Source: Chloroflexota bacterium (GTDB lineage Bacteria > Chloroflexota > Anaerolineae > Aggregatilineales > Ch27). From it: DNA of 64,000 bases. The notes beneath the pieces were generated by a model. It ran no database searches. It was not told the DNA's origin and was given only the letters and a program-made list of their open reading frames with translations. Numbering within the stretch: the stretch's first letter is position 1; every line of letters begins with the position of its first letter. Below, in pieces: positions 24,825 to 32,334 of the stretch. A program made the position numbers and the translations under genes. The stretch is taken from assembly GCA_019873685.1 (NCBI GenBank), contig JAIOAT010000016.1:1-64000 (forward strand), given 5' to 3'.

Positions 24825-24902
24825 ATAGGCCGGGAGGCCGGGGAATCGTCCGGTTTCCCGGCCTGTTGTTCTCCGGGCCTCCTGGCCGCCCGGCCTCTTC
24901 CC
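24825..24902. repeat. Intergenic GGCCTCC/GGAGGCC repeat copy
   Basis: Contains GGCCGGGAGGCCGGGG on one side and GGGCCTCCTGGCCGCCCGGC on the other, so most of it can fold on itself. It is the same family as 630-747 and 59758-59950. Confidence 0.6.
24835..24864 (+). terminator. Terminator of the kinase gene within a repeat copy
   Basis: AGGCCGGGGAA and TTTCCCGGCCT form an 11-bp stem (one G-U) with an 8-base loop, followed by GTTGTTCTCC. The hairpin is built from the intergenic GGCCGGGAGGCC repeat. Confidence 0.6.
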
Positions 24903-24931
24903 GGCGCGCTGCCCCGGCGCCCCGGTCGTGG

Positions 24932-24937
24932 TACAAT
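24932..24937 (+). promoter_or_regulatory. Extended -10 of gatB
   Basis: TGGTACAATC, 42 bases before the ATG at 24979. Confidence 0.55.
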
Positions 24938-24978
24938 CGGCGCCTTGAATGTGAGCGTCCAACCTGCGCCTGAGCGAG

Positions 24979-26448
24979 ATGCCCGCCATGACCCGCTACG
25001 AACCCGTCATCGGCCTGGAAGTTCACGCCGAACTGCTAACCCGCAGCAAGATGTTCTGCGGCTGCGCCGTCGTCGATAGCACCCAGGCCCCGCCCAATAC
25101 CGTCACCTGCCCGGTCTGCCTGGGGATGCCCGGCGTCCTGCCGGTCATCAACGCACGGGCGGTGGAGATGGCCCTGCTGGTCGGCCTGGCTCTGGGGTGC
25201 GATATTCCGCCCTTCAGCCGGTTTGCCCGCAAAAACTACTTCTACCCCGACCTGCCCAAAGGCTATCAGATCAGCCAGTACGAGCACCCGCTGGCCGTGA
25301 ACGGCCACCTGGATATTGACCTGCCGGGCGGCGGGATGAAGCGGATCGGGATCATTCGCGCTCACCTGGAGGAGGACACCGGCAAGCTGACCCATACCGG
25401 CAACGGCCATAGCCTGGTCGACCTCAACCGGGCCGGCGTGCCGCTGCTGGAGATCGTTTCTGCACCGGACATTCACAGTGCGGCGGAGGCGGAAGCTTAC
25501 GCCCGCAAGCTGCGGGCTATCCTGCAGTACCTGGGCGTTAACCACGGCGATATGTCCAAAGGCGTGCTGCGCTTTGAGGCCAATGTCAGCGTGCGCCCGG
25601 TCGGGTCAGACGAACTACGCACCCGTACCGAGATCAAAAACCTCAACAGCATTCGCAGCATGGTTCGCGCCATCGAAAAAGAGGTCGAGCGCCAGATCAG
25701 GCTATGGGAAAGCGGCGAAGGGGTCAAACAGGCCACGCTGGGCTGGGATGAGGCGGCGGGCCGGATCATCATCCAGCGCGTCAAGGAGAGCGCCAGCGAC
25801 TACCGCTACTTCCCGGAGCCGGACCTGCCGATCGTGGTGATGAGCCGGGAGCAGGTAGAGGCCGCCCGCGCCCGTCTGCCGGAACTGCCGGACGCGCGGC
25901 GTGACCGCTTCATGGCCGATCTGGGCCTGAGCCGCGAGGACGCCGCCGCGCTGGTGGCCGACCGCGCCGTGGCCGACTATTACGAGGCGGCGCTGGCTGC
26001 CGGGGCCGATCCCAAGCAGGCGGCCAACTTTGTCCTGGGCGAGATCTTCCGCTTGATGAACGCCGAGTCGCTGCCCCGCGAGGCCATCGACCAGATTCGG
26101 GTGACGCCGGGGGCGCTGGCCGGGCTGCTGGCGCTGGTCAACGCCGGGACGATCAACCTCAACACCGCCAAGCGGGTGCTGGACATCCTCTACGCGGAGG
26201 GCGGCGACCCGGCGCAGATCGTCGCGGCGCACGGGCTGGCCCAGATCACGGACGAAGCGCCGATCCGGGCAACTATCGAACAGGTGCTGGACGCCCACCC
26301 GGCTGAGGTAGCGGCTTACCTGGCCGGGCAGGAGAAACTGGCTAAATTCCTGATGGGCCAGGTGATGCGTGCCCTGCGCGGCAAGGGCCAGCCGCAGGTC
26401 GTGCAGGCCCTGCTCGACGAGGCGCTGGCTGCCCGGCGGGGTGGATAG
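24979..26448 (+). CDS. gatB: Asp-tRNA(Asn)/Glu-tRNA(Gln) amidotransferase subunit B
   Basis: The 489-residue protein matches GatB throughout: [23 protein letters not shown], the zinc-binding [13 protein letters not shown], the PET112 signature [44 protein letters not shown], and the C-terminal YqeY-like tRNA-binding domain ([15 protein letters not shown]...). It transfers ammonia from GatA to mis-charged Glu-tRNA(Gln) or Asp-tRNA(Asn) after activation. gatA and gatC are not in the window, so the complex is encoded at scattered loci. ATG 24988 is an alternative start three codons in. Confidence 0.97.
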   Translation: MPAMTRYEPVIGLEVHAELLTRSKMFCGCAVVDSTQAPPNTVTCPVCLGMPGVLPVINARAVEMALLVGLALGCDIPPFSRFARKNYFYPDLPKGYQISQYEHPLAVNGHLDIDLPGGGMKRIGIIRAHLEEDTGKLTHTGNGHSLVDLNRAGVPLLEIVSAPDIHSAAEAEAYARKLRAILQYLGVNHGDMSKGVLRFEANVSVRPVGSDELRTRTEIKNLNSIRSMVRAIEKEVERQIRLWESGEGVKQATLGWDEAAGRIIIQRVKESASDYRYFPEPDLPIVVMSREQVEAARARLPELPDARRDRFMADLGLSREDAAALVADRAVADYYEAALAAGADPKQAANFVLGEIFRLMNAESLPREAIDQIRVTPGALAGLLALVNAGTINLNTAKRVLDILYAEGGDPAQIVAAHGLAQITDEAPIRATIEQVLDAHPAEVAAYLAGQEKLAKFLMGQVMRALRGKGQPQVVQALLDEALAARRGG

Positions 26449-26476
26449 GATCTATCCGCTACTGGGATCAGTTACA

Positions 26477-26707
26477 ATGAAGACTACGCGATACTTTGAG
26501 GAGCAGGTATTACGCAAGCGCCCATATATCCGACGTGAATGGTGTGAACAGGCTTTGCATGAACCTGTTAGAGCAGAAACTCAACTGGATGGTCGAAGAC
26601 GGTACTGGATCTTCGTAGAAGAACTCGGCAAGTATCTGCGTGTTGTAACGCTGGACGATGGTGAAACTGTTCACAACGCATTTCCAGACAGGAATTTCCG
26701 GGAGTAA
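26477..26707 (+). CDS. Small DUF4258-like protein, putative toxin partner
   Basis: ATG 26477 (MKTTRYFEEQVLRKRP) was chosen; the track ORF begins inside gatB. The 76-residue protein has a compact pattern (PYIRREWCEQALHEP, then RRYWIFVEELGKYLRVVTLDDGETVHNAFPDRNF). It resembles the small RNase-like or DUF4258 proteins that repeatedly precede DUF2283 genes. Such pairs are predicted toxin-antitoxin modules, and the biochemical role is unproven. It overlaps nothing and ends 5 bases before the DUF2283 start. Base composition is more AT-rich than gatB, consistent with transfer. Confidence 0.6.
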   Translation: MKTTRYFEEQVLRKRPYIRREWCEQALHEPVRAETQLDGRRRYWIFVEELGKYLRVVTLDDGETVHNAFPDRNFRE

Positions 26708-26712
26708 AGCCA

Positions 26713-26958
26713 GTGAAACTACATTACTATCCTGAGACGGATTCACTTTACATTGATCTTGCTGATAAACCCGCCAGCGATTCCCAGGAAATCGCTCCTG
26801 GTGTCGTGCTTGATTTTGACGAAAATGGCAACCTGGTGGGTATTGACATCGACCGTGCCAGTACGGTTGTCAACCTCACGCGCCTGGAAGCGGAGGCGCT
26901 GCCGCTAGCGTCCTTCCTGGTGAAACAGGGCCATAGTGACACCCTGGCGGCTCGCTAG
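26713..26958 (+). CDS. DUF2283 family protein, putative antitoxin partner
   Basis: The 81-residue protein MKLHYYPETDSLYIDLADKPASDSQEIAPGVVLDFDENGNLVGIDIDRAS is a textbook DUF2283 sequence (Tyr-x-x-x-x-D-x-L-Y-I, then DxxGxxVGIDI). The start is GTG 26713, with GGGAG 10 bases upstream formed partly by the end of the preceding gene. DUF2283 proteins commonly sit beside DUF4258-like genes and are thought to act as antitoxins. The tail (LASFLVKQGHSDTLAAR) is not part of the family core. Confidence 0.75.
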   Translation: MKLHYYPETDSLYIDLADKPASDSQEIAPGVVLDFDENGNLVGIDIDRASTVVNLTRLEAEALPLASFLVKQGHSDTLAAR

Positions 26959-27044
26959 CCTGCCTCTTGATGCTGGATCGCTTTCTATAGCTACGGTGTT
27001 CCTGAGCTGCTGATACGCTTTTTTTCTTCACAGGAGGGCCTGGT

Positions 27045-27650
27045 ATGCCCCCGGCCATGAAGCCGATTCTGCTTGATCTCCCCGACCAGATCGAAACCGA
27101 GCGCCTGATCATCCGCGCCCCGCGCCCCGGCGATGGCCCGCCCCTGGCCGAAGCCGTCCGCGACTCGCAGGCTCACCTGCAGCCGTGGATGCCCTGGGCG
27201 CAGCGCGTGGCTTCCCCCGAGGAATACGAAGCCCTGGTACGGGAAGGCATCGCCCGCTGGACGCGCCGCGAGGACTTCTGGATGATGCTGATCCGCAAGG
27301 CTGATGGGCGCTGGATTGGCGGCAGCGGCCTGCATGACCCGGAGTGGGATGTGCCGCGCTTTGAGATCGGCTACTGGGTGCGCGCCGACGAGGAAGGCAA
27401 GGGCTACATCAGCGAGGCCGTGCGGGCCATCACCGATTTCGCTTTTGTCACGCTCCGTGCTGAACGCCTGGAGATTCGTTGCGACGCCCTCAACAGGCGC
27501 AGCCGGGCGGTCGCCGAGCGCTGCGGCTTTACGCTGGAGGGCCGCCTGCGCCGCGATACCCGTGCCCCCGGCGGCGAGCTGCGCGATACACTGGTCTTCG
27601 GGCTGATCCGCCCGGACTGGGAAGCTCGCCGGGCGCAGACGACGCCCTGA
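27045..27650 (+). CDS. GNAT family N-acetyltransferase (RimJ/RimL-like)
   Basis: The 201-residue protein opens IETERLIIRAPRPGDGPPLAEAV, the RimJ/RimL/ribosomal-protein acetyltransferase start. FEIGYWVRADEEGKGYISEAVRAITDFAF holds the acetyl-CoA pyrophosphate loop (R/Q-x-x-G-x-G/A reads EEGKGY), followed by RLEIRCDALNRRSRAVAERCGFTLEGRLRRD. GNAT members of this subgroup acetylate protein N-termini or small molecules including aminoglycosides; no substrate can be inferred. A strong AGGAGGG precedes the ATG. A T-rich run (CTTTTTTTCTTC) directly upstream may end the DUF2283 transcript. Confidence 0.85.
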   Translation: MPPAMKPILLDLPDQIETERLIIRAPRPGDGPPLAEAVRDSQAHLQPWMPWAQRVASPEEYEALVREGIARWTRREDFWMMLIRKADGRWIGGSGLHDPEWDVPRFEIGYWVRADEEGKGYISEAVRAITDFAFVTLRAERLEIRCDALNRRSRAVAERCGFTLEGRLRRDTRAPGGELRDTLVFGLIRPDWEARRAQTTP

Positions 27651-27678
27651 GCAGACCCGTTTCCCGCTAACAAAAACA

Positions 27679-27729
27679 GACCCGGATCCGCCTTACTCAC
27701 CCGCGGCGATCCGGGTCCGTCTTCTTTTA
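27679..27729. terminator. Bidirectional terminator between the GNAT and M24 genes
   Basis: GACCCGGATC and GATCCGGGTC form a perfect 10-bp stem, extended by GCC/GGC past one bulge, with a 12-base loop. TCTTCTTTT follows on the plus strand and TGTTTTTGTT on the minus strand, serving both convergent genes. Confidence 0.85.
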
Positions 27730-27749
27730 CCTGAGGAATCGCTCCGGCG

Positions 27750-28979
27750 TCAGCCTTTCAGCGGCAGCACCAGCTCCTTGTGCATCGACGTCAGGCTATG
27801 AACTACGCCCTGCTCGTCGATGTAAACCGTATCCTCCACGCGGATGCCAAAGCCGCGATCCGGATAGTATACGCCCGGCTCCACCGTGAAGACGTTGCCC
27901 ACCTGCACCACATCCCGGTCGCGGAGGTGGGTAAAACCCGGCCGTTCGTGGATCTGCAGCCCCAGGCCATGCCCCAGGCTGTGGACGTAACCGACCGTCG
28001 ATCCCGGATCGCTGCGACCGGTGGGATGGCCAAACTCCTCCAGCACATCCAGCACGATCTCCTGGTAGCGCTTGGTGCGCTCCCCGACCCTGATCTGGCT
28101 CATGACAGCGTTGAAGGCGGTCATCACCTCGTCGTAAGCCTTCTGCACTTCCGGCGTGGCAAAGCCGATGCTCCAGGTGCGTGTCATGTCGTGGTAGTAG
28201 CCGCTCTGCATGTCGCGCGGGAACAGGTCAAAGACAATCGCCCGGCCCAGGTACAGCGGTTCTTCGTCGTTGCCCTGGCTGTGGGGGAAGCCGCCGTCGC
28301 GCCCCTGGGCGAAGATCATCCCCTCCGGGTCTTCCAGGCCGTGCTCCAGCAGCTTCAGCCGGACGAACCGCTTGACATCGCCGATGGTCAGCGGCGTGCC
28401 GTCCGCCCGGACGACGACACCATCCTGAGCGCGATGCCCGGCGATGAAGTCCCAGGCCGCCTGCATGACCAGGTTGGTGCGGCGGGCGACATCCTTGAGG
28501 AGTTCGATCTCGGCGGCGTCCTTGGTGGTCACGGCTTCGTCAAAAAGCGTGTCTTCCCGTTCGCCGACGAAGGTCATGGCCGGGAAGTGTTTGCTGAGCA
28601 GCTTGAGCATCTCCCAGCTGGCGCCGATATCGCCGAAGCCATAGACGCCGATCCGCCCGCCGGTGATGCCCAGCCGCTCAAAGTAGCGCTCAAAGCTCCT
28701 GACCGTGCGCATGTCGGCGTCGTCGGGGTATTGCGCCCATAGCTCATGGATGTTGAAGTCGTTGTAGTTGTAGACCGGCAGGCCGCTCTGGCGGGCGTTT
28801 TCGATCTCCAGCGTATTGGTGATCATCACCGCTGGCTCGCCGCGCTTCTTGAAGACCAGCGCGCCGGCTTCGTGACCGTTGGTGATGTACGCCCGGTGCG
28901 GGTTGGGCATCTCCCCGCCGAGGATGATCAGGGCGTCCAGGCCCCGCTTCGCCATCAACTGATCGAGATCAGACTTCAT
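27750..28979 (-). CDS. M24 family metallopeptidase (Xaa-Pro aminopeptidase-like)
   Basis: The 409-residue protein has an N-terminal creatinase-type domain (about 1-150) and a pita-bread C-terminal domain. Metal ligands are in order: AIVFDLFPRDMQSGYYHDMTRTWSIG (two Asp), GHGLGLQIHERPG (His) and NVFTVEPGVYYP (Glu). The first of the usual Asp ligands lies in DLFP, as in Xaa-Pro peptidases. It would remove N-terminal residues before proline from peptides in the cytoplasm. It has its own -10 within the end of the nucleotidyltransferase gene but lies on the same strand, so read-through from the ABC-F operon is possible. Confidence 0.9.
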   Translation of the reverse strand: MKSDLDQLMAKRGLDALIILGGEMPNPHRAYITNGHEAGALVFKKRGEPAVMITNTLEIENARQSGLPVYNYNDFNIHELWAQYPDDADMRTVRSFERYFERLGITGGRIGVYGFGDIGASWEMLKLLSKHFPAMTFVGEREDTLFDEAVTTKDAAEIELLKDVARRTNLVMQAAWDFIAGHRAQDGVVVRADGTPLTIGDVKRFVRLKLLEHGLEDPEGMIFAQGRDGGFPHSQGNDEEPLYLGRAIVFDLFPRDMQSGYYHDMTRTWSIGFATPEVQKAYDEVMTAFNAVMSQIRVGERTKRYQEIVLDVLEEFGHPTGRSDPGSTVGYVHSLGHGLGLQIHERPGFTHLRDRDVVQVGNVFTVEPGVYYPDRGFGIRVEDTVYIDEQGVVHSLTSMHKELVLPLKG

Positions 28980-29015
28980 GTACGTTTCCCCTTCGCAGTG
29001 TGGGTCCAGGCTCGC

Positions 29016-29822
29016 TTATTGTAACCCGCCGGTATCAGGCGCGGACAGGGCCAGCCGCCGCACCACCTCCACGGCTTCCGCCGGGTAGTCCGGCAGGCGG
29101 TCGCGCAGCAGCCGCCCGGCCAGCGCCAGCAGTGCGGCGGCGGCCTGCGGTGTTTCCTGCAGCAGGGCAGCGTTGATCTCCGCTCCCAGCGCCGGGTAAG
29201 CCTGCTCGAAGCGACGGGCTGGATCGATGCTATCCAGCGCGGCGGGCCGGTCGGCGGGGACCAGCGCCGCGATCAGCGTCAGCAGGTGGGCGAGGGCCTC
29301 GCCGCGCACGAATCGATGCCCGCTCAGGCGTTCCCCTCGCCAGTGCCGCCCGATTCCCACCCACAGATTGGTCAGGAACTGGCCGAAGTGATAGGCCGGG
29401 TCAGCCTGCCGCCTGGCGTGCTCAGCTGCTGTACGGGCCACGATCTCCCCGGCGCAGGCTGCCATCCCGGCGCGGTCGATCAGGACACGGTAGCTGTTCA
29501 GGCGGGTGACCGCCAGCTCCTCCGGCGCAAAGACGGCGTATTCCACCAGGTGGCCAAAGCGGTAAAGCACTTTGAGGCCGTGCGCCGTCTCCCGGAAGGC
29601 CAGGGCGATCTGCTCGTGATCGGGCAACCAGTCAAAGGTGGTGCGGAAGTGCTCCTGCTCGCCCGGCGTGGTCACGATCCAGAAGTCATGGTCGGAATAT
29701 TCATCCGGGGCGTGGTCGGTGGCGGCCATCGATCCGGCGGCGATCAGACCCAGCACACGGGGATCGGCGCTCAGGGTGCGCACCAGCGCCGCCGTGAACG
29801 CCGCATAATCAACCTGGTTCAT
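29016..29822 (-). CDS. Pol-beta-type nucleotidyltransferase domain protein (aminoglycoside-NTase-like)
   Basis: ATG 29822 (MNQVDYAAFTAALV) has GGGGGGAG upstream; the track's 29864 start is rejected. The 268-residue protein carries the superfamily active site GLIAAGSMAATDHAPDEYSDHDFWIVT: a Gly-Ser pair, then Asp-x-Asp for two metal ions. The remainder is helical. This family includes AadA/ANT-type antibiotic nucleotidyltransferases as well as many enzymes of unknown substrate. It starts 64 bases after the ABC-F stop and is probably expressed from the ABC-F attenuated transcript, which strengthens but does not prove a resistance role. Confidence 0.75.
   Translation of the reverse strand: MNQVDYAAFTAALVRTLSADPRVLGLIAAGSMAATDHAPDEYSDHDFWIVTTPGEQEHFRTTFDWLPDHEQIALAFRETAHGLKVLYRFGHLVEYAVFAPEELAVTRLNSYRVLIDRAGMAACAGEIVARTAAEHARRQADPAYHFGQFLTNLWVGIGRHWRGERLSGHRFVRGEALAHLLTLIAALVPADRPAALDSIDPARRFEQAYPALGAEINAALLQETPQAAAALLALAGRLLRDRLPDYPAEAVEVVRRLALSAPDTGGLQ
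29018..29023 (-). promoter_or_regulatory. -10 element of the M24 peptidase gene
   Basis: GGGTTACAATAAG on the minus strand, overlapping the stop codon of the preceding nucleotidyltransferase gene and 38 bases before the ATG at 28979. Confidence 0.5.
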
Positions 29823-29886
29823 ATGAAGGTCTCCCCCCTTTCCCGGTGGAAGCGCCCCGGTCACTGCGCCGCTGGCAATGCCGCCC

Positions 29887-31893
29887 TCAATCCTCCACCA
29901 TCAGCGTCTCCCATTCAGCCAGGGCGGCTTCCAGCTCCTGCTCAGCGCGAGCGTAATCCTGCCCCAGGTCGTGGACGCGGGCCGCATCCCCGGCGGCGCT
30001 GGCCTCCTCGATGGCGCCGCTGAGATCGACCAGCCGCACTTCCAGCGCCTCGATGCGGCGCTCCAGTTCGGCGGTGAGCCGGGCGCGTTGATACGGGGAG
30101 AGCCTTGGCGAGCGCCCGGTGCGTTCGTCATCCACCGGGGGCTTTGGCGCCCTGGATCGTTTGGGGGCGGCGACCGCTGTACGTTCTGCCGGGGCGGCAG
30201 GTTGCGGCGGTTCGCTTTCGGCGCTGCGACCATCCCGCACGGCCAGATACTCGGCATAGGGGCCTTTGAAGACGATCAACTCACCGGGGCGGGCGTCCCA
30301 GATTTGCGTCGCCAGGCGATCGATCAGATAGCGGTCGTGGCTGACCATCAGGATTGTGCCGTTGAAGCGCTCCAGCACCTCCTCCAGAATCTCCTGGCTG
30401 GCGATATCCAGGTGGTTGGTTGGCTCGTCCAGCAGCAGGAAGTTGGCCCCGCTGAGGGCCAGCTTGGCCAGGGCCAGCCGTCCGCGCTCCCCGCCGGAGA
30501 GCGTGCTGACCGGGCGGAAGACATCCTCGCCGGTGAACAGGTAAGTAGCCAGGTAATTGCGGGCCTGGCTCTGCGGCATATGGCGGACGCTCAGCAGTTC
30601 GTCGATGACTGTGTTGGCGGGGTTGAGTTCCTCATGGGCCTGGGCGAAGTAACCGATCTGCACGCCTGCTCCCAGCCGGGCGCTGCCCTGCTTGGGGGCC
30701 AGCTTGCCCAGCAGCGTCTTGAGCAGCGTGGTCTTCCCCACGCCGTTGGGGCCGATGAGCGCGGCGATCTCGCCCCGGTAGAGGGTGATGTCCGGCACGG
30801 TGAAGAGCAGGTCGCCATCCGGGTAGCCGACGCCCAGGTTATAGGTCATCAGCACCTTGTCCCCGCTGCGGATGGCTGCCTCCAGGCGCATATGCATGTG
30901 CTTCTCGTGTTGCGCCGCGCTCAGTAACCGCCCGCCACGGGTGGGTAGCTCGCCGCGCAGGGCGGCCTCCAGGCGGTTGAGGTCGCCTTTGGACTTGCCC
31001 AGGACCATCGTTTCCAGCTTGCGGATTTTGCCACGGGCCTGGGTGGTGTTCTGCTTGCCCAGGTTACGGCGGATGTAATCCAGTTCCTTTTCGATGAAAG
31101 CCTGCTGGGCTTCGTATTCCCGGCGCAGCCGCTCGTGGCGCTCCTCGCGCTGGGTGACGTAGTGGCTGTAATTGCCGCGGTAGACCTCCATCCGGCCAAA
31201 GGCCATCTCCCAGATGGTCGTGACCACGCGGTCCATGAAGTAGCGGTCATGGCTGACGGCCAGCACGGCCCCGCTGAAGGACTTGAGGAAGCCCTCCAGC
31301 CATTCCACCGCGTCAATGTCCAGGTGGTTGGTCGGCTCATCCAGGACGAGCAGGTCGGGTGATTCCAGCAGCAGGCGGCCCAGCAGGGCGCGGGTGCGCT
31401 CCCCGCCGGAAAGCTTGCTCAGCGGACGCGTGTATTCCTCCGGGGCAAAGCCCAGGCCGGTCAGCACCATCCGGATGCGGTGTTCGTACTCAAAACCGCC
31501 GGCCTGCTCATAGCGTTGCTGCAGCGCGCCATAGGCTTCGATGAGTTCGTCATCATCTGGCCGGCCAACCATCTCGTGTTCCAGCTCGGCCAAGCGGGCT
31601 TCCATGTCGCGCAGCGGGCCAAAGACGCGCAGCATTTCCTCGTAGAGCGCATGATCGCCGGCCAGTTCCGGGCGCTGGGGCAGGAAGCCGATGCGCAGGC
31701 CACTGGCCCGCGTGATTGTGCCCGTGGTCGGCGTGTCCAGGCCGACGATCAGGTTGAGCAGGGTGGTCTTGCCAACGCCGTTAGCGCCAACCAGGGCGAT
31801 ACGCGCACCGTGGGGGATGCTGGCGCTGACATTGCTGAAGATGTCACTGGCGCCAAAACTCTTGGCGACATTAGTCAGGGTTACCAGGGCCAT
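29887..31893 (-). CDS. ABC-F family ATPase (ribosome-associated translation factor)
   Basis: The 668-residue protein has two ABC domains and no membrane segments. The first has GANGVGKTT, LSGGERTR and LLVLDEPTNHLD; the second has GPNGVGKTT, LSGGERGR and LLLDEPTNHLD. Between them is an Arg/Glu-rich linker (about 230-330) that in ABC-F proteins reaches into the ribosomal E-site toward the P-site tRNA. A C-terminal coiled coil of about 70 residues (ELERRIEALEVRLVDLSGAIEEA) resembles Uup. Some members protect ribosomes from antibiotics; others (EttA, Uup, YdiF) assist translation. The terminator-containing leader with two uORFs favours an antibiotic-inducible member. A nucleotidyltransferase gene follows in the same orientation. 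Confidence 0.93.
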   Translation of the reverse strand: MALVTLTNVAKSFGASDIFSNVSASIPHGARIALVGANGVGKTTLLNLIVGLDTPTTGTITRASGLRIGFLPQRPELAGDHALYEEMLRVFGPLRDMEARLAELEHEMVGRPDDDELIEAYGALQQRYEQAGGFEYEHRIRMVLTGLGFAPEEYTRPLSKLSGGERTRALLGRLLLESPDLLVLDEPTNHLDIDAVEWLEGFLKSFSGAVLAVSHDRYFMDRVVTTIWEMAFGRMEVYRGNYSHYVTQREERHERLRREYEAQQAFIEKELDYIRRNLGKQNTTQARGKIRKLETMVLGKSKGDLNRLEAALRGELPTRGGRLLSAAQHEKHMHMRLEAAIRSGDKVLMTYNLGVGYPDGDLLFTVPDITLYRGEIAALIGPNGVGKTTLLKTLLGKLAPKQGSARLGAGVQIGYFAQAHEELNPANTVIDELLSVRHMPQSQARNYLATYLFTGEDVFRPVSTLSGGERGRLALAKLALSGANFLLLDEPTNHLDIASQEILEEVLERFNGTILMVSHDRYLIDRLATQIWDARPGELIVFKGPYAEYLAVRDGRSAESEPPQPAAPAERTAVAAPKRSRAPKPPVDDERTGRSPRLSPYQRARLTAELERRIEALEVRLVDLSGAIEEASAAGDAARVHDLGQDYARAEQELEAALAEWETLMVED

Positions 31894-31914
31894 AAGTGTT
31901 TTACCTTCAGCTTC

Positions 31915-31935
31915 CAGCGACCTGCGGGGTCGCTG
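31915..31935 (-). other. Hairpin between leader ORF 2 and the ABC-F start
   Basis: CAGCGACC and GGTCGCTG form a perfect 8-bp stem with a 5-base loop, 22 bases before the ABC-F ATG and just upstream of its GAAGG ribosome-binding site. It could shape the translation-initiation region after leader transcription. Confidence 0.55.
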
Positions 31936-31947
31936 AACAGGTTGTCA

Positions 31948-32076
31948 TCAGTATGCCGGGAAAGGCGTTCCTGGCGCGTAGCGCCACCGGGCGAAAAAGC
32001 AAAAAAGCTGCGGGACATGCGCCCACAGCCTTAAGAGTTTGCTCGTAGCATTGCTAAGGGCATGCAGGCGCGACAT
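31948..32076 (-). CDS. Leader ORF 2 (uORF, 42 codons) of the ABC-F gene
   Basis: ATG 32076 shares its A with the TGA of leader ORF 1 (TGATG), implying translational coupling. It encodes MSRLHALSNATSKLLRLW and then runs through both arms of the terminator hairpin (AHVPQLFCFFARW...) to TGA at 31948-31950. A ribosome stalled in its first half would block or reshape the hairpin. The peptide is basic in the middle and aromatic towards the end; I do not recognise it. Function as a sensor peptide is inferred from position. Confidence 0.6.
   Translation of the reverse strand: MSRLHALSNATSKLLRLWAHVPQLFCFFARWRYAPGTPFPAY
31993..32029 (-). terminator. Intrinsic terminator in the ABC-F leader (attenuator)
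   Basis: On the minus strand GCTGTGGG, loop CGCATGT, then CCCGCAGC (8 bp with one G-U), followed by TTTTTTGCTTTTT. On the plus strand no T-run follows, so it acts on the ABC-F transcript, about 100 bases before its start codon. Confidence 0.85.
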
Positions 32077-32126
32077 CAGGCTGGAAAAGCGCCGCCAGCC
32101 ATTCTGATCATCCGCCTGCTGTCCAT
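32076..32126 (-). CDS. Leader ORF 1 (uORF, 16 codons) of the ABC-F gene
   Basis: MDSRRMIRMAGGAFPA, with CGGAG 6 bases before the ATG and about 27 bases after the predicted transcription start, so it has a proper promoter and ribosome-binding site. It ends TGATG, overlapping leader ORF 2. Tandem coupled uORFs ahead of a terminator suggest two-step sensing of translation. Confidence 0.6.
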   Translation of the reverse strand: MDSRRMIRMAGGAFPA

Positions 32127-32159
32127 GGGTGACTCCGTTGTGTTCTACCAGCGCCCTGG

Positions 32160-32188
32160 AGTGTACATGGCCGGGGAGAGCGTGTCAA
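32160..32188 (-). promoter_or_regulatory. Promoter of the ABC-F leader
   Basis: TTGACA (32183-32188), a 17-base spacer and TACACT (32160-32165) on the minus strand. The predicted leader is about 260 bases. Confidence 0.8.
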
Positions 32189-32199
32189 GCGCAGATGGA

Positions 32200-32233
32200 G
32201 AGGCCGGGCGATTCCCCGGCCTGCCGCCTCCTG
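32200..32233. repeat. Short intergenic GGCCGGG repeat copy forming a hairpin
   Basis: AGGCCGGG and CCCGGCCT form an 8-bp stem, flanked by GGAG and GCCGCCTCCTGGC. It sits between the divergent ABC-F and HAD promoters, so it is unlikely to be a terminator there. Confidence 0.45.
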
Positions 32234-32273
32234 GCTAGCGTTAATGCCTCTGTACGGGCTGCTGCCTATCGGG

Positions 32274-32279
32274 TACAAT
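32274..32279 (+). promoter_or_regulatory. -10 element of the HAD gene
   Basis: GGGTACAATG, 55 bases before ATG 32335. TGTACG lies 17 bases upstream as a weak -35. Confidence 0.5.
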
Positions 32280-32334
32280 GACGCGGCGAGCCTGCCGTTA
32301 TCCCCGGCTCCCCATTGCATCGTCAGGAAACAGG

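Noticed and set aside
30994-31893. Plus-strand ORFs opposite the ABC-F gene, including the 184-codon ORF running into the leader
   Set aside because: Shadows of the ABC-F ATPase frame; the region 31893-32190 is better explained as its leader, with promoter, uORFs and terminator all on the minus strand.
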